A stretch of 64,000 nt of DNA from Erwinia amylovora (GCF_017161565.1 NZ_CP066796.1:2790001-2854000); one strand, 5' to 3'; shown: positions 33,725 to 42,991, numbered from the stretch's first letter. Program-made: numbers and translations. The notes: a model not told the origin generated them from the sequence alone.

Positions 33725-35443
33725 ATGCGTACTACTCAATATCTGCTCTCCACTCTGAAGGAGACCCCTGCCGACGCTGAAGTGATCAGCCATCAGCTGA
33801 TGCTGCGCGCCGGGATGATCCGCAAACTGGCATCTGGCCTGTACACATGGCTGCCAACTGGTCTACGCGTGTTGAAAAAAGTTGAAAACATCGTGCGCGA
33901 AGAGATGAACAATGCCGGCGCCATTGAAATTTCCATGCCGGTGGTGCAGCCAGCAGATCTGTGGCAGGAGAGTGGACGTTGGGAGCAGTATGGCCCGGAA
34001 CTGCTGCGCCTGGTTGACCGTAGCGACCGTCCGTTTGTGCTTGGCCCAACGCATGAAGAAGTGATTACTGATTTGATCCGTAATGAGCTGAGTTCATATA
34101 AGCAGCTGCCGTTGAATCTGTTCCAGATCCAGACAAAATTCCGCGATGAGGTACGCCCACGTTTCGGAGTGATGCGCTCGCGTGAGTTCATCATGAAAGA
34201 CGCTTACTCATTCCACACCAGTCAGGGATCCCTGCAGGAAACCTACGACGCCATGCACCGTGCCTACAGCCAAAGCTTCAGCCGCATGGGGCTGGACTTC
34301 CGTGCCGTGCAGGCGGATACCGGCTCAATCGGTGGCAACGCGTCTCACGAATTCCAGGTACTGGCTCAAAGTGGTGAAGATGATATCGTGTTCTCGAGCG
34401 AGTCGGACTATGCGGCCAATATCGAGATGGCCGAGGCTCTGCCGCCGGCCGGTGGCCGTGCTGCTGCCACGCAGCAACGGGTACAGTTCGCGACGCCAGA
34501 GGCTAAAACCATCGCCGATCTGGTTGAGCAGTTCAATCTGCCTGTTGAAAAAACCGTAAAAACCCTGATGGTTAAGGCGACCAAAGAGAGTGGCCATACG
34601 CTGGTTGCGCTGCTGGTGCGTGGCGACCACGAACTGAACGAAATCAAAGCTGAGAAGATCGATATCGTTGCCGCTCCGCTGACCTTCGCCAGCGAAGAAG
34701 AGATCCGCGCACAGGTTAATGCTGGCCCGGGTTCACTCGGACCCGTTGGCCTGAACATGCCAATTGTGGCTGACCGTACCGTGGCGGCAATGAGTGACTT
34801 CAGCGCCGGAGCCAACATTGATGGCCAGCATTTTAGCGGTATTAACTGGGAGCGCGATCTGCCACTGCCACGCATTGCGGATATTCGTAACGTGGTTGAG
34901 GGCGATGCCAGCCCGGATGGTAAAGGCACGCTTCAGATCAAACGCGGTATTGAAGTCGGCCATATTTTCCAGCTTGGCACCAAATACTCTGAAGCGATGA
35001 AAGCATCGGTGCAGGGTGAAGATGGGCGTAACCAGATTTTGACCATGGGCTGCTACGGTATCGGTATCACCCGTATCGTTGCCGCTGCGATAGAGCAGAA
35101 TCACGACGAACGCGGCATTATCTGGTCCCCGGCGCTGGCACCTTTCCAGGTGGCTATTTTGCCGATGAACATGCAGAAATCGTTCCGCGTTAAAGAACTG
35201 GCGGAGGCGCTGTACCACCAGCTTCGTGCTAAAGGTATTGACGTTATTCTGGATGACCGCAAGGAGCGTCCGGGCGTGATGTTCGCTGATATGGAGCTGA
35301 TTGGCGTTCCCCATACTATCGTGGTTGGCGAACGTCATCTTGACAGCGAAGAGGTTGAGTACAAATCACGCCGCGCCGGAGAGAAACGCATGATCAAAAC
35401 TAACGAAATCATCGATTTTCTGGTAGAAGAACTGGCTCAATAA
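33725..35443 (+). CDS. proS: Prolyl-tRNA synthetase
   Basis: A 572-residue class II synthetase, equal in length to E. coli ProRS. Class II motif 2 is in [23 protein letters not shown], the editing (INS) domain of YbaK type lies between about residues 230 and 390, and motif 3 is the glycine-rich [17 protein letters not shown] near 443. The C-terminal anticodon-binding domain follows ([11 protein letters not shown]..., [27 protein letters not shown] block). It charges tRNA-Pro and clears Ala-tRNA-Pro. A strong terminator follows. Confidence 0.97.
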   Translation: MRTTQYLLSTLKETPADAEVISHQLMLRAGMIRKLASGLYTWLPTGLRVLKKVENIVREEMNNAGAIEISMPVVQPADLWQESGRWEQYGPELLRLVDRSDRPFVLGPTHEEVITDLIRNELSSYKQLPLNLFQIQTKFRDEVRPRFGVMRSREFIMKDAYSFHTSQGSLQETYDAMHRAYSQSFSRMGLDFRAVQADTGSIGGNASHEFQVLAQSGEDDIVFSSESDYAANIEMAEALPPAGGRAAATQQRVQFATPEAKTIADLVEQFNLPVEKTVKTLMVKATKESGHTLVALLVRGDHELNEIKAEKIDIVAAPLTFASEEEIRAQVNAGPGSLGPVGLNMPIVADRTVAAMSDFSAGANIDGQHFSGINWERDLPLPRIADIRNVVEGDASPDGKGTLQIKRGIEVGHIFQLGTKYSEAMKASVQGEDGRNQILTMGCYGIGITRIVAAAIEQNHDERGIIWSPALAPFQVAILPMNMQKSFRVKELAEALYHQLRAKGIDVILDDRKERPGVMFADMELIGVPHTIVVGERHLDSEEVEYKSRRAGEKRMIKTNEIIDFLVEELAQ

Positions 35444-35479
35444 TTTCTGCAGCTGGCAATGGGAATCTGTTACTGAAAT

Positions 35480-35520
35480 CACCCCGGCCGTTGGTCAGCC
35501 AACGACCGGGGTGTTTATTT
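35480..35520 (+). terminator. Terminator of proS
   Basis: A 15-bp stem with one mismatch: CACCCCGGCCGTTGG (35480-35494) and CCAACGACCGGGGTG (35499-35513), then TTTATTT. Confidence 0.9.
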
Positions 35521-35825
35521 GTCTCTGACAGGCGAAGCCTGACGACTGCCGCGCCCCTTTCTGTTAATCCTGCATCTGCTACCTCAGACTTCATCACGTA
35601 AGAGGATCGACACATCAGACGATTATCTCGCTATTAATCCATAATACCAAAATATAAGGTATTAAAATTCCTTATTGTTCTTTGAACTCATTAAAATCCG
35701 CAAACATACTCCCTTCCGTTCAATATACTGGCCCGCAATCAGAAACACCCAAATTAGCGACATGGATCAAATTAACCTTTTAATTCCTGGCTGCTACTCC
35801 CCAAATTAGTCAAATTGAGAGAACA
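35521..35825. other. AT-rich intergenic region with 10-bp direct repeat
   Basis: A 305-bp gap, visibly richer in A and T than the flanking genes from about 35600. The word CCCAAATTAG occurs at 35748-35757 and again at 35800-35809, 52 bp apart (about five helical turns). Each copy is followed by TCAAATT (immediately after the second, 9 bases after the first). It likely holds the promoter and possibly operator sites of the following membrane-protein gene. No gene is seen. Confidence 0.5.
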
Positions 35826-36848
35826 ATGAAACGCTTCACTGGAATTAGTCTTTTGGCACTTTTTATGCCAGTCGACGCTTTAGCACATGTAAAATGGTTT
35901 GTAGATTACGATACGACAAAAGAGCCTGTGCCTCTGACGGAAATGATGCAGTCCACGGAATTTCTCGGGCTGTTGTTCTTATCCACGCTGGTTATTTTCA
36001 TCACTTCGGTACTGGACAGAAAAATCCCCTCACCGGTCGATGTTAGCCGCTGGCAGCCGCGCCTGACCAGTCTGGAGGACCTGGTACCCAAGGTTATGCG
36101 TTATGGTACTTCGGCATTCTTCCTCACTCTGGCGGTATTTTTCCCCAGCATTATCCTGACCCCGGAGCTGGTGATTGAGAACCCCGGTTTGGTTTATGTT
36201 CATTTTCTGATTGCCATAACCGCGTTTCACCAGCGCACCAGCCTGATTGCCGGGGTAGCCATCCTGTTCCTGTATGGCTATGCCATCCAGCTGTATGGAT
36301 TATTCCATATGCTGGATTATCTGGTGTTTATCGGGACCGGCGTCTATCTGATTATGCAGACCTTAAAGCCGGAGGTTTTCCGCGGACTGTCCCTGGAGCT
36401 GGTTCGCTTTACTCTTGCTTATTCTTTCCTGTGGGGCGCGATAGAGAAGTTCATGCACCCTGAGCTGTTTCATCAGCTGTTGACCGAACACAACTATCTG
36501 ACCATGGGACTGGACTGGTCGTTCTTCATCCGCGCCAGTGGGTTTGTTGAGTTCTGCTGCGCATGGCATATTTATAGCGGCAGGGCGGCAGGTTATGCCG
36601 GGATAGGCGTCATGGGCTTCTTTGTGACGGTGGCCGTTATTCCTTTTGGCATGATCGACTTCATCGGACATTTCCTGTTTATTATCCCGCTGGTCGCTAT
36701 CTTGTTTATTCCGCGTAAAAAGCCACTTTGCGCCACCGCAACCTGTAATACTTTCGGCTTCTTGTTTACGCTGGGGCTGTATATGGGCATTTCCTATGCC
36801 ACTTATTATATTTTGCACTTCTATATGCATATGCACTTATTCTCCTGA
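35826..36848 (+). CDS. Polytopic membrane protein of unknown function
   Basis: A 340-residue protein that I cannot assign to a named gene. It begins with a short hydrophobic stretch ending DALAHVKWFVDYD, which could be a cleaved Sec signal (ALA/HV). About nine or ten hydrophobic segments follow: near 45-63 (FLGLLFLSTLVIFITSVL), 95-112, 122-138, 142-160, 163-180, 190-210, 235-250, 252-270, 275-293 and 308-330. Charged landmarks are AIEKFMHPELF and GMIDFIGHFLF; the C-terminus is His/Met-rich (HFYMHMHLFS). The EKF-P element recalls DoxX-like membrane proteins, but this is weak. It stands alone between proS and arfB, where E. coli has nlpE and yaeF. GAGAGAAC precedes the ATG. Start supported; function not. 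Confidence 0.8.
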   Translation: MKRFTGISLLALFMPVDALAHVKWFVDYDTTKEPVPLTEMMQSTEFLGLLFLSTLVIFITSVLDRKIPSPVDVSRWQPRLTSLEDLVPKVMRYGTSAFFLTLAVFFPSIILTPELVIENPGLVYVHFLIAITAFHQRTSLIAGVAILFLYGYAIQLYGLFHMLDYLVFIGTGVYLIMQTLKPEVFRGLSLELVRFTLAYSFLWGAIEKFMHPELFHQLLTEHNYLTMGLDWSFFIRASGFVEFCCAWHIYSGRAAGYAGIGVMGFFVTVAVIPFGMIDFIGHFLFIIPLVAILFIPRKKPLCATATCNTFGFLFTLGLYMGISYATYYILHFYMHMHLFS

Positions 36849-36941
36849 CCTCATCAGCCTCAGGGGGTGGGAAAGAGTGAGTCAGCCTGTCGTGCTTAAT
36901 CACTTAAAACTCACGGCCCCCTGATAGCGACCACTCACGAT

Positions 36942-36969
36942 AAAGTCCCGGCCTCACCGCCGGGACTTT
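36942..36969. terminator. Bidirectional terminator
   Basis: A perfect 11-bp stem: AAAGTCCCGGC (36942-36952) with GCCGGGACTTT (36959-36969), A and T tracts on both sides. It separates the convergent membrane-protein gene and arfB. Confidence 0.9.
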
Positions 36970-36999
36970 ATCGTTATCGGATGAACAGCGGTCACTGAT

Positions 37000-37416
37000 T
37001 CAATCGCCACGCACTTTGCCGCGCAGTGATTTGGTCGACGCCTTACGCGCCTTGCCTTCCAGACGGCGTTTTTTCGACGCCAGCGTCGGACGCGTTGCCC
37101 GACGGCTTTTCTCCACTGCGGTAAGTTCGATAATCAGATTCTCCAGACGTTTCAACGCGGCATCACGATTCATCTCCTGGCTACGGTACTCCTGCGCTTT
37201 AATAATCACCATCCCTTCCGGGGTAATTAAATGGTGGCTGACCGCCAGCATCCGCTGCTGGTAAAAATCCGGCAGGCTGGAGGCACGAATATCAAAGCGC
37301 AGATGAATAGCGGTCGAGCTTTTATTGACATGTTGACCACCGGCTCCCTGCGCGCGGATAGCAGAGAGCTCAATTTCGGCAGCAGGAATAACGATCCCGC
37401 ATGGCAATACTATCAC
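37000..37416 (-). CDS. arfB: Alternative ribosome-rescue peptidyl-tRNA hydrolase ArfB
   Basis: A 138-residue release-factor-like protein (E. coli ArfB/YaeJ 140). The GGQ catalytic motif is in [20 protein letters not shown] near residues 20-39. The basic C-terminal tail ([20 protein letters not shown]) inserts into the empty mRNA channel of stalled ribosomes. The start is taken as GTG 37416, which overlaps the yaeQ stop as GTGA and aligns with the family N-terminus ([11 protein letters not shown] against MIVISRHVAIP). An ATG at 37440 inside yaeQ is the alternative. Confidence 0.92.
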   Translation of the reverse strand: MIVLPCGIVIPAAEIELSAIRAQGAGGQHVNKSSTAIHLRFDIRASSLPDFYQQRMLAVSHHLITPEGMVIIKAQEYRSQEMNRDAALKRLENLIIELTAVEKSRRATRPTLASKKRRLEGKARKASTKSLRGKVRGD

Positions 37417-37967
37417 CTGTTTTTCCCGCCTTCCTGCCACTGCTCGAATTGAATTTCCAGGTGATGATTGTCATCGGAAAGCCAGACGGTAGCGTCCTGG
37501 ATGGTCGCCTGCAGGGTCATCGATCGTGAAGCCAGCTGGGCCAAAGCGTTAAGCTGCCGATCGTGCAAATAACGCACCGTCAGATTATCGTACTGCGCCA
37601 GTTTATTCTGCTGCTGCTGCCACCACGGTTGAGCTGCCCGCCCGTTATATGCATACAGCCAGACGTGCTGTGAACGGCTACAGGCTTTTTTAATCCTGCG
37701 CTCATCCGGCAGACCGAGTTCTATCCAGACATCGATACCGTTGTGGTCGTTGAGCTGCCAGACTTCAGGCTCATCTTCAGCGCTTAGCCCACGCGTGAAG
37801 GCCAGGCGTTCATTGGCATGCACCATCCAGGCCAGCAGGCGCAGCATCATTCGTTCTGCGGTTTCAGAAGGGTGACGCGCCAGAGTCAGGGTATTGTCAA
37901 TAAATACGTTACGGTCCATATCCGCGACATTAACCGTGGCTTTATAAATCGTTGCTTTCAGTGCCAT
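37413..37967 (-). CDS. yaeQ: YaeQ family protein
   Basis: A 184-residue protein (E. coli YaeQ 181) starting [20 protein letters not shown]. The family has a PD-(D/E)XK nuclease-like fold; residues of that core appear in [19 protein letters not shown]. The function is uncertain; the E. coli protein has been linked to suppression of RfaH loss. The frame is open upstream to 38045, but ATG 37967 with AGGATCC ahead matches the family. It overlaps arfB by 4 bases and is divergent from the yaeP remnant. Confidence 0.92.
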   Translation of the reverse strand: MALKATIYKATVNVADMDRNVFIDNTLTLARHPSETAERMMLRLLAWMVHANERLAFTRGLSAEDEPEVWQLNDHNGIDVWIELGLPDERRIKKACSRSQHVWLYAYNGRAAQPWWQQQQNKLAQYDNLTVRYLHDRQLNALAQLASRSMTLQATIQDATVWLSDDNHHLEIQFEQWQEGGKNR

Positions 37968-38099
37968 AAGGATCCTTTTCTGAGTTGCCCGCCATTGTAC
38001 CCTTAAGACGCCGTAAATCACCCGATAACGGGCTGAATTGCCCAAAAGGGCTGTGCTATAGTCGGATTATCGCCAGAGCGATCTCTCGAGGAGGTGCAA

Positions 38100-38281
38100 A
38101 TGCAAAAGTATGAAAAATGATTCGCCGGACGGCAGCCGGGCAAGGCAGTGGCGAGCCGGGGAACTTGTCTGACGCATGAAAGCACTCGAAGAGGTAGCAA
38201 TTAAAGCTACACTCTTCTGTCAGGGAACAGGCGGCGTTTGCTGCCACAATTTTAAAGGTGAGCAACTATGTTGACGAATGA
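38100..38281 (+). pseudogene. yaeP: Frameshifted remnant of yaeP
   Basis: The intact E. coli gene encodes 66 residues and overlaps rof. Here a strong ribosome site (GAGGAGGTG) leads into ATG CAA AAG TAT GAA AAA TGA (MQKYEK, stop), matching MEKY. Similarity then continues in other frames: IRR...SGEPG...SDA (38117-38175, frame of ATG 38117), MKALEEVAIKATL (38176-38214, next frame), and VREQAAFAAT-ILKVSNYVDE ending at TGA 38279-38281, against E. coli [20 protein letters not shown]. At least three frame changes are needed. The 3' part still overlaps the rof start by 14 bases. Confidence 0.75.
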
Positions 38282-38531
38282 AGTGTACACACCGATCAAC
38301 TGTGATGATTATGACAATCTGGAGCTCGCCTGCCAGAACAAATGGGTGCTGACGTTGGCATTGAAAAATGGCGAGCAGTTGCAGGCGCGGGCAGAAGACA
38401 TCGTGTCACGTAAAAACGTGGAATACCTCAGTATTCAGGTTTCGGGCGCATGCCAGCATCTGCGCCTTGACCATATATTCAGCTTTAGCCACCCCGAACT
38501 CGGAACGGTGATAGTCAGCGATCCTGATTAG
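38268..38531 (+). CDS. rof: Rho-binding antiterminator Rof (YaeO)
   Basis: An 87-residue protein matching E. coli Rof (about 84-86). It binds Rho next to its primary RNA-binding site and inhibits Rho-dependent termination. Conserved blocks are YTPINCDDYDNLELAC, DIVSRKNVEYLSIQV and FSHPELGTVIVSD. The start ATG 38268 has AAAGGTGAG upstream and lies within the surviving 3' end of yaeP. Because yaeP is broken, rof must now rely on its own ribosome site. A terminator follows. Confidence 0.93.
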   Translation: MLTNEVYTPINCDDYDNLELACQNKWVLTLALKNGEQLQARAEDIVSRKNVEYLSIQVSGACQHLRLDHIFSFSHPELGTVIVSDPD

Positions 38532-38540
38532 CCTCGCAGC

Positions 38541-38579
38541 CAGCGGGTGGATCGTCGATCCGCCCGCTGCCCAGTTTTT
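38541..38579 (+). terminator. Terminator of rof
   Basis: A 13-bp stem: CAGCGGGTGGATC (38541-38553) with GATCCGCCCGCTG (38557-38569), one G-T pair, then a run of five T at 38575-38579. Confidence 0.85.
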
Positions 38580-38946
38580 CCCGCGCGCCTCGCAAGGTTC
38601 AATTCTCCCCCTTTGCTCAGGTTCTGACCCCGCCTGGTAAGCCGCTAATCGCCAATATTTCGTTACTCAACCCGGCAACCAAGGCCCTCATCACCTCGGC
38701 CTGTCCACCGCTGCGCGCGCCGCTCTTGTGAGCCCGTCATGCCTGAACCTGATAAGGGGCATGCTGCCCGGCAACATCGTGGTAAACAGGCGCGGCAACT
38801 TTACCCTCTGCGCGATGGCATGCAGCATAGCGTTCTGATTTATCCTGTCCGGCGCGGCCGTTGCCGCCTGCAAGGGGCGGACGGCTGCTACTGCGCAGCA
38901 GCATTGCCATCACACGGTATGTCATCGTTTTGCTCCACGGGTGAGT
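38580..38946. other. Intergenic region, possibly decayed coding DNA
   Basis: A 367-bp, GC-rich stretch between rof and tilS. Short frames on both strands are open over parts of it (for example 38617-38736 on the minus strand, ending EILAISGLPGGVRT), but none has a ribosome site plus a recognisable family. It may be a gene relic that I cannot identify. No RNA gene is seen. Confidence 0.3.
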
Positions 38947-40248
38947 TTAACGACACCAGTCAATATGCCACTCCTTAGCGCCCTGTTGCACGCTGCCGTC
39001 GCGGGTAACAAATACCCCCAGCGCGGCAATCAATCGATCGCCATAAAAAATTAACGGGATGCGTTCACGTTGCCACGGCGGAATGCCGTGCTCCTGCCAC
39101 AGCTTTTTCATCGATCGGCTACCGGCCCGACCAATGATATGAAAAGCCCCCGTAGCCCGGAAACGCACGTTGACGCTGTCTGTCGGCTGCGGATAACGCA
39201 GCGCGATCCCCTGTGAACTCTGACGTAGCTGCCCCAGCCCGTCTGGCAGCGTCAGCGGCTGCCACGGCGCGGGCCATGCCAGCTGGCTCGCCCCCAGTGG
39301 CAGCCGCTGCGGTAGCCAGTAGAGACGATCGCGGAACCGCCGGACTTCACGGCTGCCCATTCTGAGGCATGGCTCTGCGTCCGCACGGCTGCAGGCAACC
39401 TCCAGCCATATGCGTTGCAGCGCAGCGCGTGATGGCATGCTGCCGTGCTGGCGGGCTATCCAGCGCCGTAGCAGCGCAGAACGCCGGGCATCACTCATCG
39501 TCAGCAGTGGTGTGAAGCATAACGCGCCAGACTCATCCACTAACGCATCAAGTGATTCGGCCAGCAGCTCATCCAGCAGGCGTTCCTGCTCTCCGCACAG
39601 CTGCGCGCTGCGCGCCACCGCACTGGCAAAATGGGGCCAGCGCTGGTTAAGCAACGGCATGACCTGCAAACGCAGAAAGTTGCGGTCATAGCGCGGGTCC
39701 AGATTGCTGTCATCCTCAATCCAGCCGATCTGGTAGCGTTGCGCCCAGCTCTCCAGCTGCTGACGACTCTGCGCCAGTAACGGGCGCAGATGGCGATGAT
39801 CCCCCAGAAGCTGTTGCTGCGGCATCGCTGCCAGGCCAGCGGGGCCGCTGCCGCGTTTTAACGCCAGCAGCAGCGTTTCGCTCTGATCGTCCAGATGCTG
39901 CGCGGTCAGCAAGGTTTCTCCAGCGGCAAGCTGCTGACGCAGCGCCTGGTAACGCGCCTGACGCGCTGCCGCCTCAATCCCACCTTCCCGTGCATCGACC
40001 TGAACCCGGACGACCACCAGCGGCACCCGCCACCGATCGCACTGCTGCTGGCAGTGCGCCACCCAGCCGTCAGCCAGCGGGCTAAGCCCATGATGGATAT
40101 GCACGGCGCGCAGTTGCAGCTGCGGGCGCTGCTCTCGCAGCTGCACCAGTTGATGCAACAGTACGCTGGAGTCGAGGCCACCGCTGTAGGCCAGCAGCAC
40201 GGCGCGCTCCGTTGCAAGAGCATGTTCAAGATGGGAAATGGCAGACAT
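38947..40248 (-). CDS. tilS: tRNA(Ile)-lysidine synthetase
   Basis: A 433-residue enzyme (E. coli TilS 432). It converts C34 of tRNA-Ile(CAU) to lysidine, changing both its codon reading and its charging. The PP-loop ATP pyrophosphatase motif AYSGGLDSSVLLHQL is near residues 19-33, followed by VHIHHGLS and TAQHLDDQSETLLL. The C-terminal domain (GRAGSRSMKKLWQEHGIPPWQRERIPLI) recognises the acceptor stem. It is an essential gene. Located upstream of rof and convergent with it, as in E. coli. Confidence 0.95.
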   Translation of the reverse strand: MSAISHLEHALATERAVLLAYSGGLDSSVLLHQLVQLREQRPQLQLRAVHIHHGLSPLADGWVAHCQQQCDRWRVPLVVVRVQVDAREGGIEAAARQARYQALRQQLAAGETLLTAQHLDDQSETLLLALKRGSGPAGLAAMPQQQLLGDHRHLRPLLAQSRQQLESWAQRYQIGWIEDDSNLDPRYDRNFLRLQVMPLLNQRWPHFASAVARSAQLCGEQERLLDELLAESLDALVDESGALCFTPLLTMSDARRSALLRRWIARQHGSMPSRAALQRIWLEVACSRADAEPCLRMGSREVRRFRDRLYWLPQRLPLGASQLAWPAPWQPLTLPDGLGQLRQSSQGIALRYPQPTDSVNVRFRATGAFHIIGRAGSRSMKKLWQEHGIPPWQRERIPLIFYGDRLIAALGVFVTRDGSVQQGAKEWHIDWCR

Positions 40249-40266
40249 GGCGCTCCTGACATAAAG

Positions 40267-40289
40267 AACCCGGCAGACGGGCCGGGTTT
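40267..40289 (-). terminator. Terminator after yaeR
   Basis: AACCCGGC (40267-40274) pairs with GCCGGGTT (40281-40288). On the minus strand it is followed by CTTTAT and lies 15 bases past the yaeR stop. Confidence 0.75.
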
Positions 40290-40303
40290 AACCGGGCATT
40301 ATT

Positions 40304-40699
40304 TTATGCCTGATACAGCTCTAACGGCAAACCATCCGGATCGTTAAAGAAGGTAAAAAGCTTGCCGGTCAACGGATCGCCGCGTAGCGCTTCACAACCA
40401 ATGCCGTGCTTTTCCAGATGACGCATGGCAGCATCGATATCATCGACGCTGAACGCCAGATGGCGCAAACCGCACGCTTCCGGCTGATCCACGCGTGCCG
40501 GCGGCGCGGGAAACGAAAACAGTTCGAGGGTGTAATCACCGTTCAGCGCCAGATCTCCTTTCCATGAGTCGCGCTCCGCCCGATACGTTTCGCCCACCAG
40601 GCTGAAGCCGAGGATATCGCAGTAAAACGCCTTACTGACCTGATAGTCACGGGCAATAATCGCAATATGATGTACTTTTTTTAACGCCAAAGCTGACAT
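40304..40699 (-). CDS. yaeR: VOC-family (glyoxalase-like) protein YaeR
   Basis: A 131-residue single-domain vicinal-oxygen-chelate protein (E. coli YaeR 129). Conserved blocks are VHHIAIIARDYQVSKAFYCD, ERDSWKGDLALNGDYTLELFSFP, CGLRHLAFSVDDIDAAM and FFNDPDGLPLELYQ. These carry the expected metal ligands: His of VHH, Glu of LELF, His of LRHL and Glu of LPLEL. The substrate is unknown. ATG 40699 has CAGGAG upstream; the frame is open to 40765 but that would overlap ldcC and lacks family support. Confidence 0.92.
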   Translation of the reverse strand: MSALALKKVHHIAIIARDYQVSKAFYCDILGFSLVGETYRAERDSWKGDLALNGDYTLELFSFPAPPARVDQPEACGLRHLAFSVDDIDAAMRHLEKHGIGCEALRGDPLTGKLFTFFNDPDGLPLELYQA

Positions 40700-40727
40700 G
40701 TTAGCTCCTGATTGATACCCGACGAGG

Positions 40728-42902
40728 TTAAACCCCCGCATTTCCGGCAGCCCGCACTTCGCCATCGTGAGTCAGCACCCGCACCAGATACTGCCCCTCT
40801 TCGGTCAGTTTCGCACCGTGAATATCGGTTTCAAAGCCGGGATAATGTCTGCCGATGGTACACAGCATCAGTAAGAAATCGAGCACCGGGCGACTTTCTT
40901 CAGTGATCATTTCCCCCGGCATCACCAGCGGCACGCCGGGGGGATAAGGCAAGATCATGTTGGCCGACACGCGCCCGACCAGCTGGCTGATATCGACGGT
41001 TTCCACGTTGCCCTTTACCTGCTGCTGAAACATCTGATGCGGCGTCAACTTCATTTCCGGCAGCGTGGCGAAAGCTTGTAGCATCAGGCGTGGCAGATCG
41101 TGTTGGCGGATCAGGTTGTGGATGCCGTGAGCCAGAGTCTGAATGCGCATATTACGATATAAGTCAGGATCCTGTGCGTACAGATCCGGCAGCATGTTTT
41201 TTACCCGCAGATTGAGATCGTAAGCGCGTTTAAACTCGGTCAGTCCGCGCAGTACGCTCATTGCTTTGGTTTTATCGATGCCAATACTGAACAAAAACAG
41301 CAGATTATACGGCCCGGTCTTTTCCACCACCACGCCACGTTCGTCAAGGAATTTGGCTACCAACGCTGCCGGAATGCCCTCTTCCGCCATCTCACCCATC
41401 TCGCTCATGCCGGGCGTCAGGATGGTCACTTTGATCGGATCCAGATACATATGATCGGCATCGGCATCACGGAAACCATGCCACTGCTCATCACCGGGCT
41501 GGATCGCCCAACATTCCGGCTCATCAACCCCGTCCGGCTGCCAGATATCGAAGAACCAGCCGTCTGACTCTTCACGCAGCCGCTGTACTTCACGGCGGAA
41601 ATGCAGCGCGCGCTCTACCGAACGGTTAATCAGTCGTTTGCCAGAGTTACCGCGCAGCATCGCCGCCGCCGTTTCGATAGAGGCGACGATGGCGTAGTTA
41701 GGCGAAGTGGTGGTATGCATCATATAGGCTTCATTGAAGGTTTGTTCATCGTAGTCACCTTTGATGTGGATCAGCGAAGCCTGAGAGAACGCGGCCAGCA
41801 ATTTGTGAGTCGACTGCGTCTCGTAAATCACCTTACCCGGCGTGCGTTCCCCGCTCATGCCGCTCAATCCCTGATAGATCGGGTGGAAATTCGTGTAAGG
41901 CACCCACGCCGAGTCGAAGTGGATCGACGGCACCTCCAGCGTTTCTTTGATGTATTGCGTGTTATACAACAGCCCGTCATAGGTCGAATTAGTGATCGCC
42001 GCATGTACCGGCCAGCTGGCGCGCGGTGTTTGTGCCACCTTGAGCGCAATGCTCTCTTTGCTAAATTCTCGCTTCGGAATGCCGCCAAGGATCCCCAGCG
42101 CATTGCGCGTTGGCTTCAGCCAGACGGGAATAATGTCGCTCATCATCAGCAGATGGGTCAGGGATTTATGGCAGTTGCGGTCTATCAACACGGTACTGCC
42201 TGCCGCCGCCGCGTACATGCCGACAATCTTGTTGGCGGTGGAGGTGCCATTGGTGACCATGTAGCTTTGCTCCGCGCCAAAGGTGCGCGCGATATACTCT
42301 TCCGCCTCAAGATGGGGGCCGGTGTGGTCGAGCAACGAACCTAATTCACTGACCGAAATCGAAATATCCGCTTTCAGCGTATTGGCACCAAAGAAGTCAT
42401 AGAACAGGCTGCCCACCGGGCTTTTCTGAAATGCCGTACCCGCCATATGCCCCGGAGTACAAAACGTTGTTTTTCCCTCTTTGACGTAGTTGAACAGCGC
42501 TTTGGTCAGCGGCGGCGTGATGGTATCGATGTATTCATCGGTATATTGGCGGATACGCTGGGCAATCTCTTCACCTGCATTAAGCGCATACTCAAAAAAC
42601 CAGATCGCCATGCGCATCTCGTTAACGCCAACATCCATCGTCGAATCGGTGTTGATAAACGCGTAAAGCGGCAGATATTCATTCAGCTGGTTGATCTCAC
42701 GACAGAGATCGAGACTGTACTCATCCCAGTCAAATACCACGCCACAAATTCGCGGATTATGCTCTACAAGCTTCAGCAAATCTCCGGCACCCTGCGGATA
42801 GACGGTGTGGAACCCCTGTCGTGTTAATGCGACATCCAGCTCACGGACAGGCTCATCTTTGTAGAAGACGCGATGCGGGCCCATGATGGCAATAATATTC
42901 AT
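40728..42902 (-). CDS. ldcC: Lysine decarboxylase (LdcC type)
   Basis: A 724-residue PLP-dependent decarboxylase that makes cadaverine from lysine (E. coli LdcC 713). The N-terminal response-regulator-like wing (MNIIAIMGPHRVFYKDEPVR) is followed by the core fold. The PLP lysine lies in ETQSTHKLLAAFSQAS near residue 367, and the core also carries HFDSAWVPYTNFHPIYQG. The neighbours (accA upstream, yaeR downstream) are those of constitutive E. coli ldcC rather than acid-induced cadA. ATG 42902 has GGAGAATGTC ahead; an upstream in-frame start lacks family support. The C-terminus is about ten residues longer than in E. coli. Confidence 0.93.
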   Translation of the reverse strand: MNIIAIMGPHRVFYKDEPVRELDVALTRQGFHTVYPQGAGDLLKLVEHNPRICGVVFDWDEYSLDLCREINQLNEYLPLYAFINTDSTMDVGVNEMRMAIWFFEYALNAGEEIAQRIRQYTDEYIDTITPPLTKALFNYVKEGKTTFCTPGHMAGTAFQKSPVGSLFYDFFGANTLKADISISVSELGSLLDHTGPHLEAEEYIARTFGAEQSYMVTNGTSTANKIVGMYAAAAGSTVLIDRNCHKSLTHLLMMSDIIPVWLKPTRNALGILGGIPKREFSKESIALKVAQTPRASWPVHAAITNSTYDGLLYNTQYIKETLEVPSIHFDSAWVPYTNFHPIYQGLSGMSGERTPGKVIYETQSTHKLLAAFSQASLIHIKGDYDEQTFNEAYMMHTTTSPNYAIVASIETAAAMLRGNSGKRLINRSVERALHFRREVQRLREESDGWFFDIWQPDGVDEPECWAIQPGDEQWHGFRDADADHMYLDPIKVTILTPGMSEMGEMAEEGIPAALVAKFLDERGVVVEKTGPYNLLFLFSIGIDKTKAMSVLRGLTEFKRAYDLNLRVKNMLPDLYAQDPDLYRNMRIQTLAHGIHNLIRQHDLPRLMLQAFATLPEMKLTPHQMFQQQVKGNVETVDISQLVGRVSANMILPYPPGVPLVMPGEMITEESRPVLDFLLMLCTIGRHYPGFETDIHGAKLTEEGQYLVRVLTHDGEVRAAGNAGV

Positions 42903-42991
42903 GACATTCTCCAAATCGTTTTGCCTGATCCACACGCGGCGTCTGGCAGCAAATTAAGCCTGGCCCGGCGGCAGGGACACAGAAACAAAAA

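Noticed and set aside
38691..38978. Small ORFs on both strands between rof and tilS as real genes
   Set aside because: No start with a ribosome site plus a recognisable product; treated as intergenic or decayed sequence.
41601..42344. Plus-strand ORF of 247 codons opposite ldcC
   Set aside because: Arg/His-rich antisense reading of a conserved decarboxylase gene.
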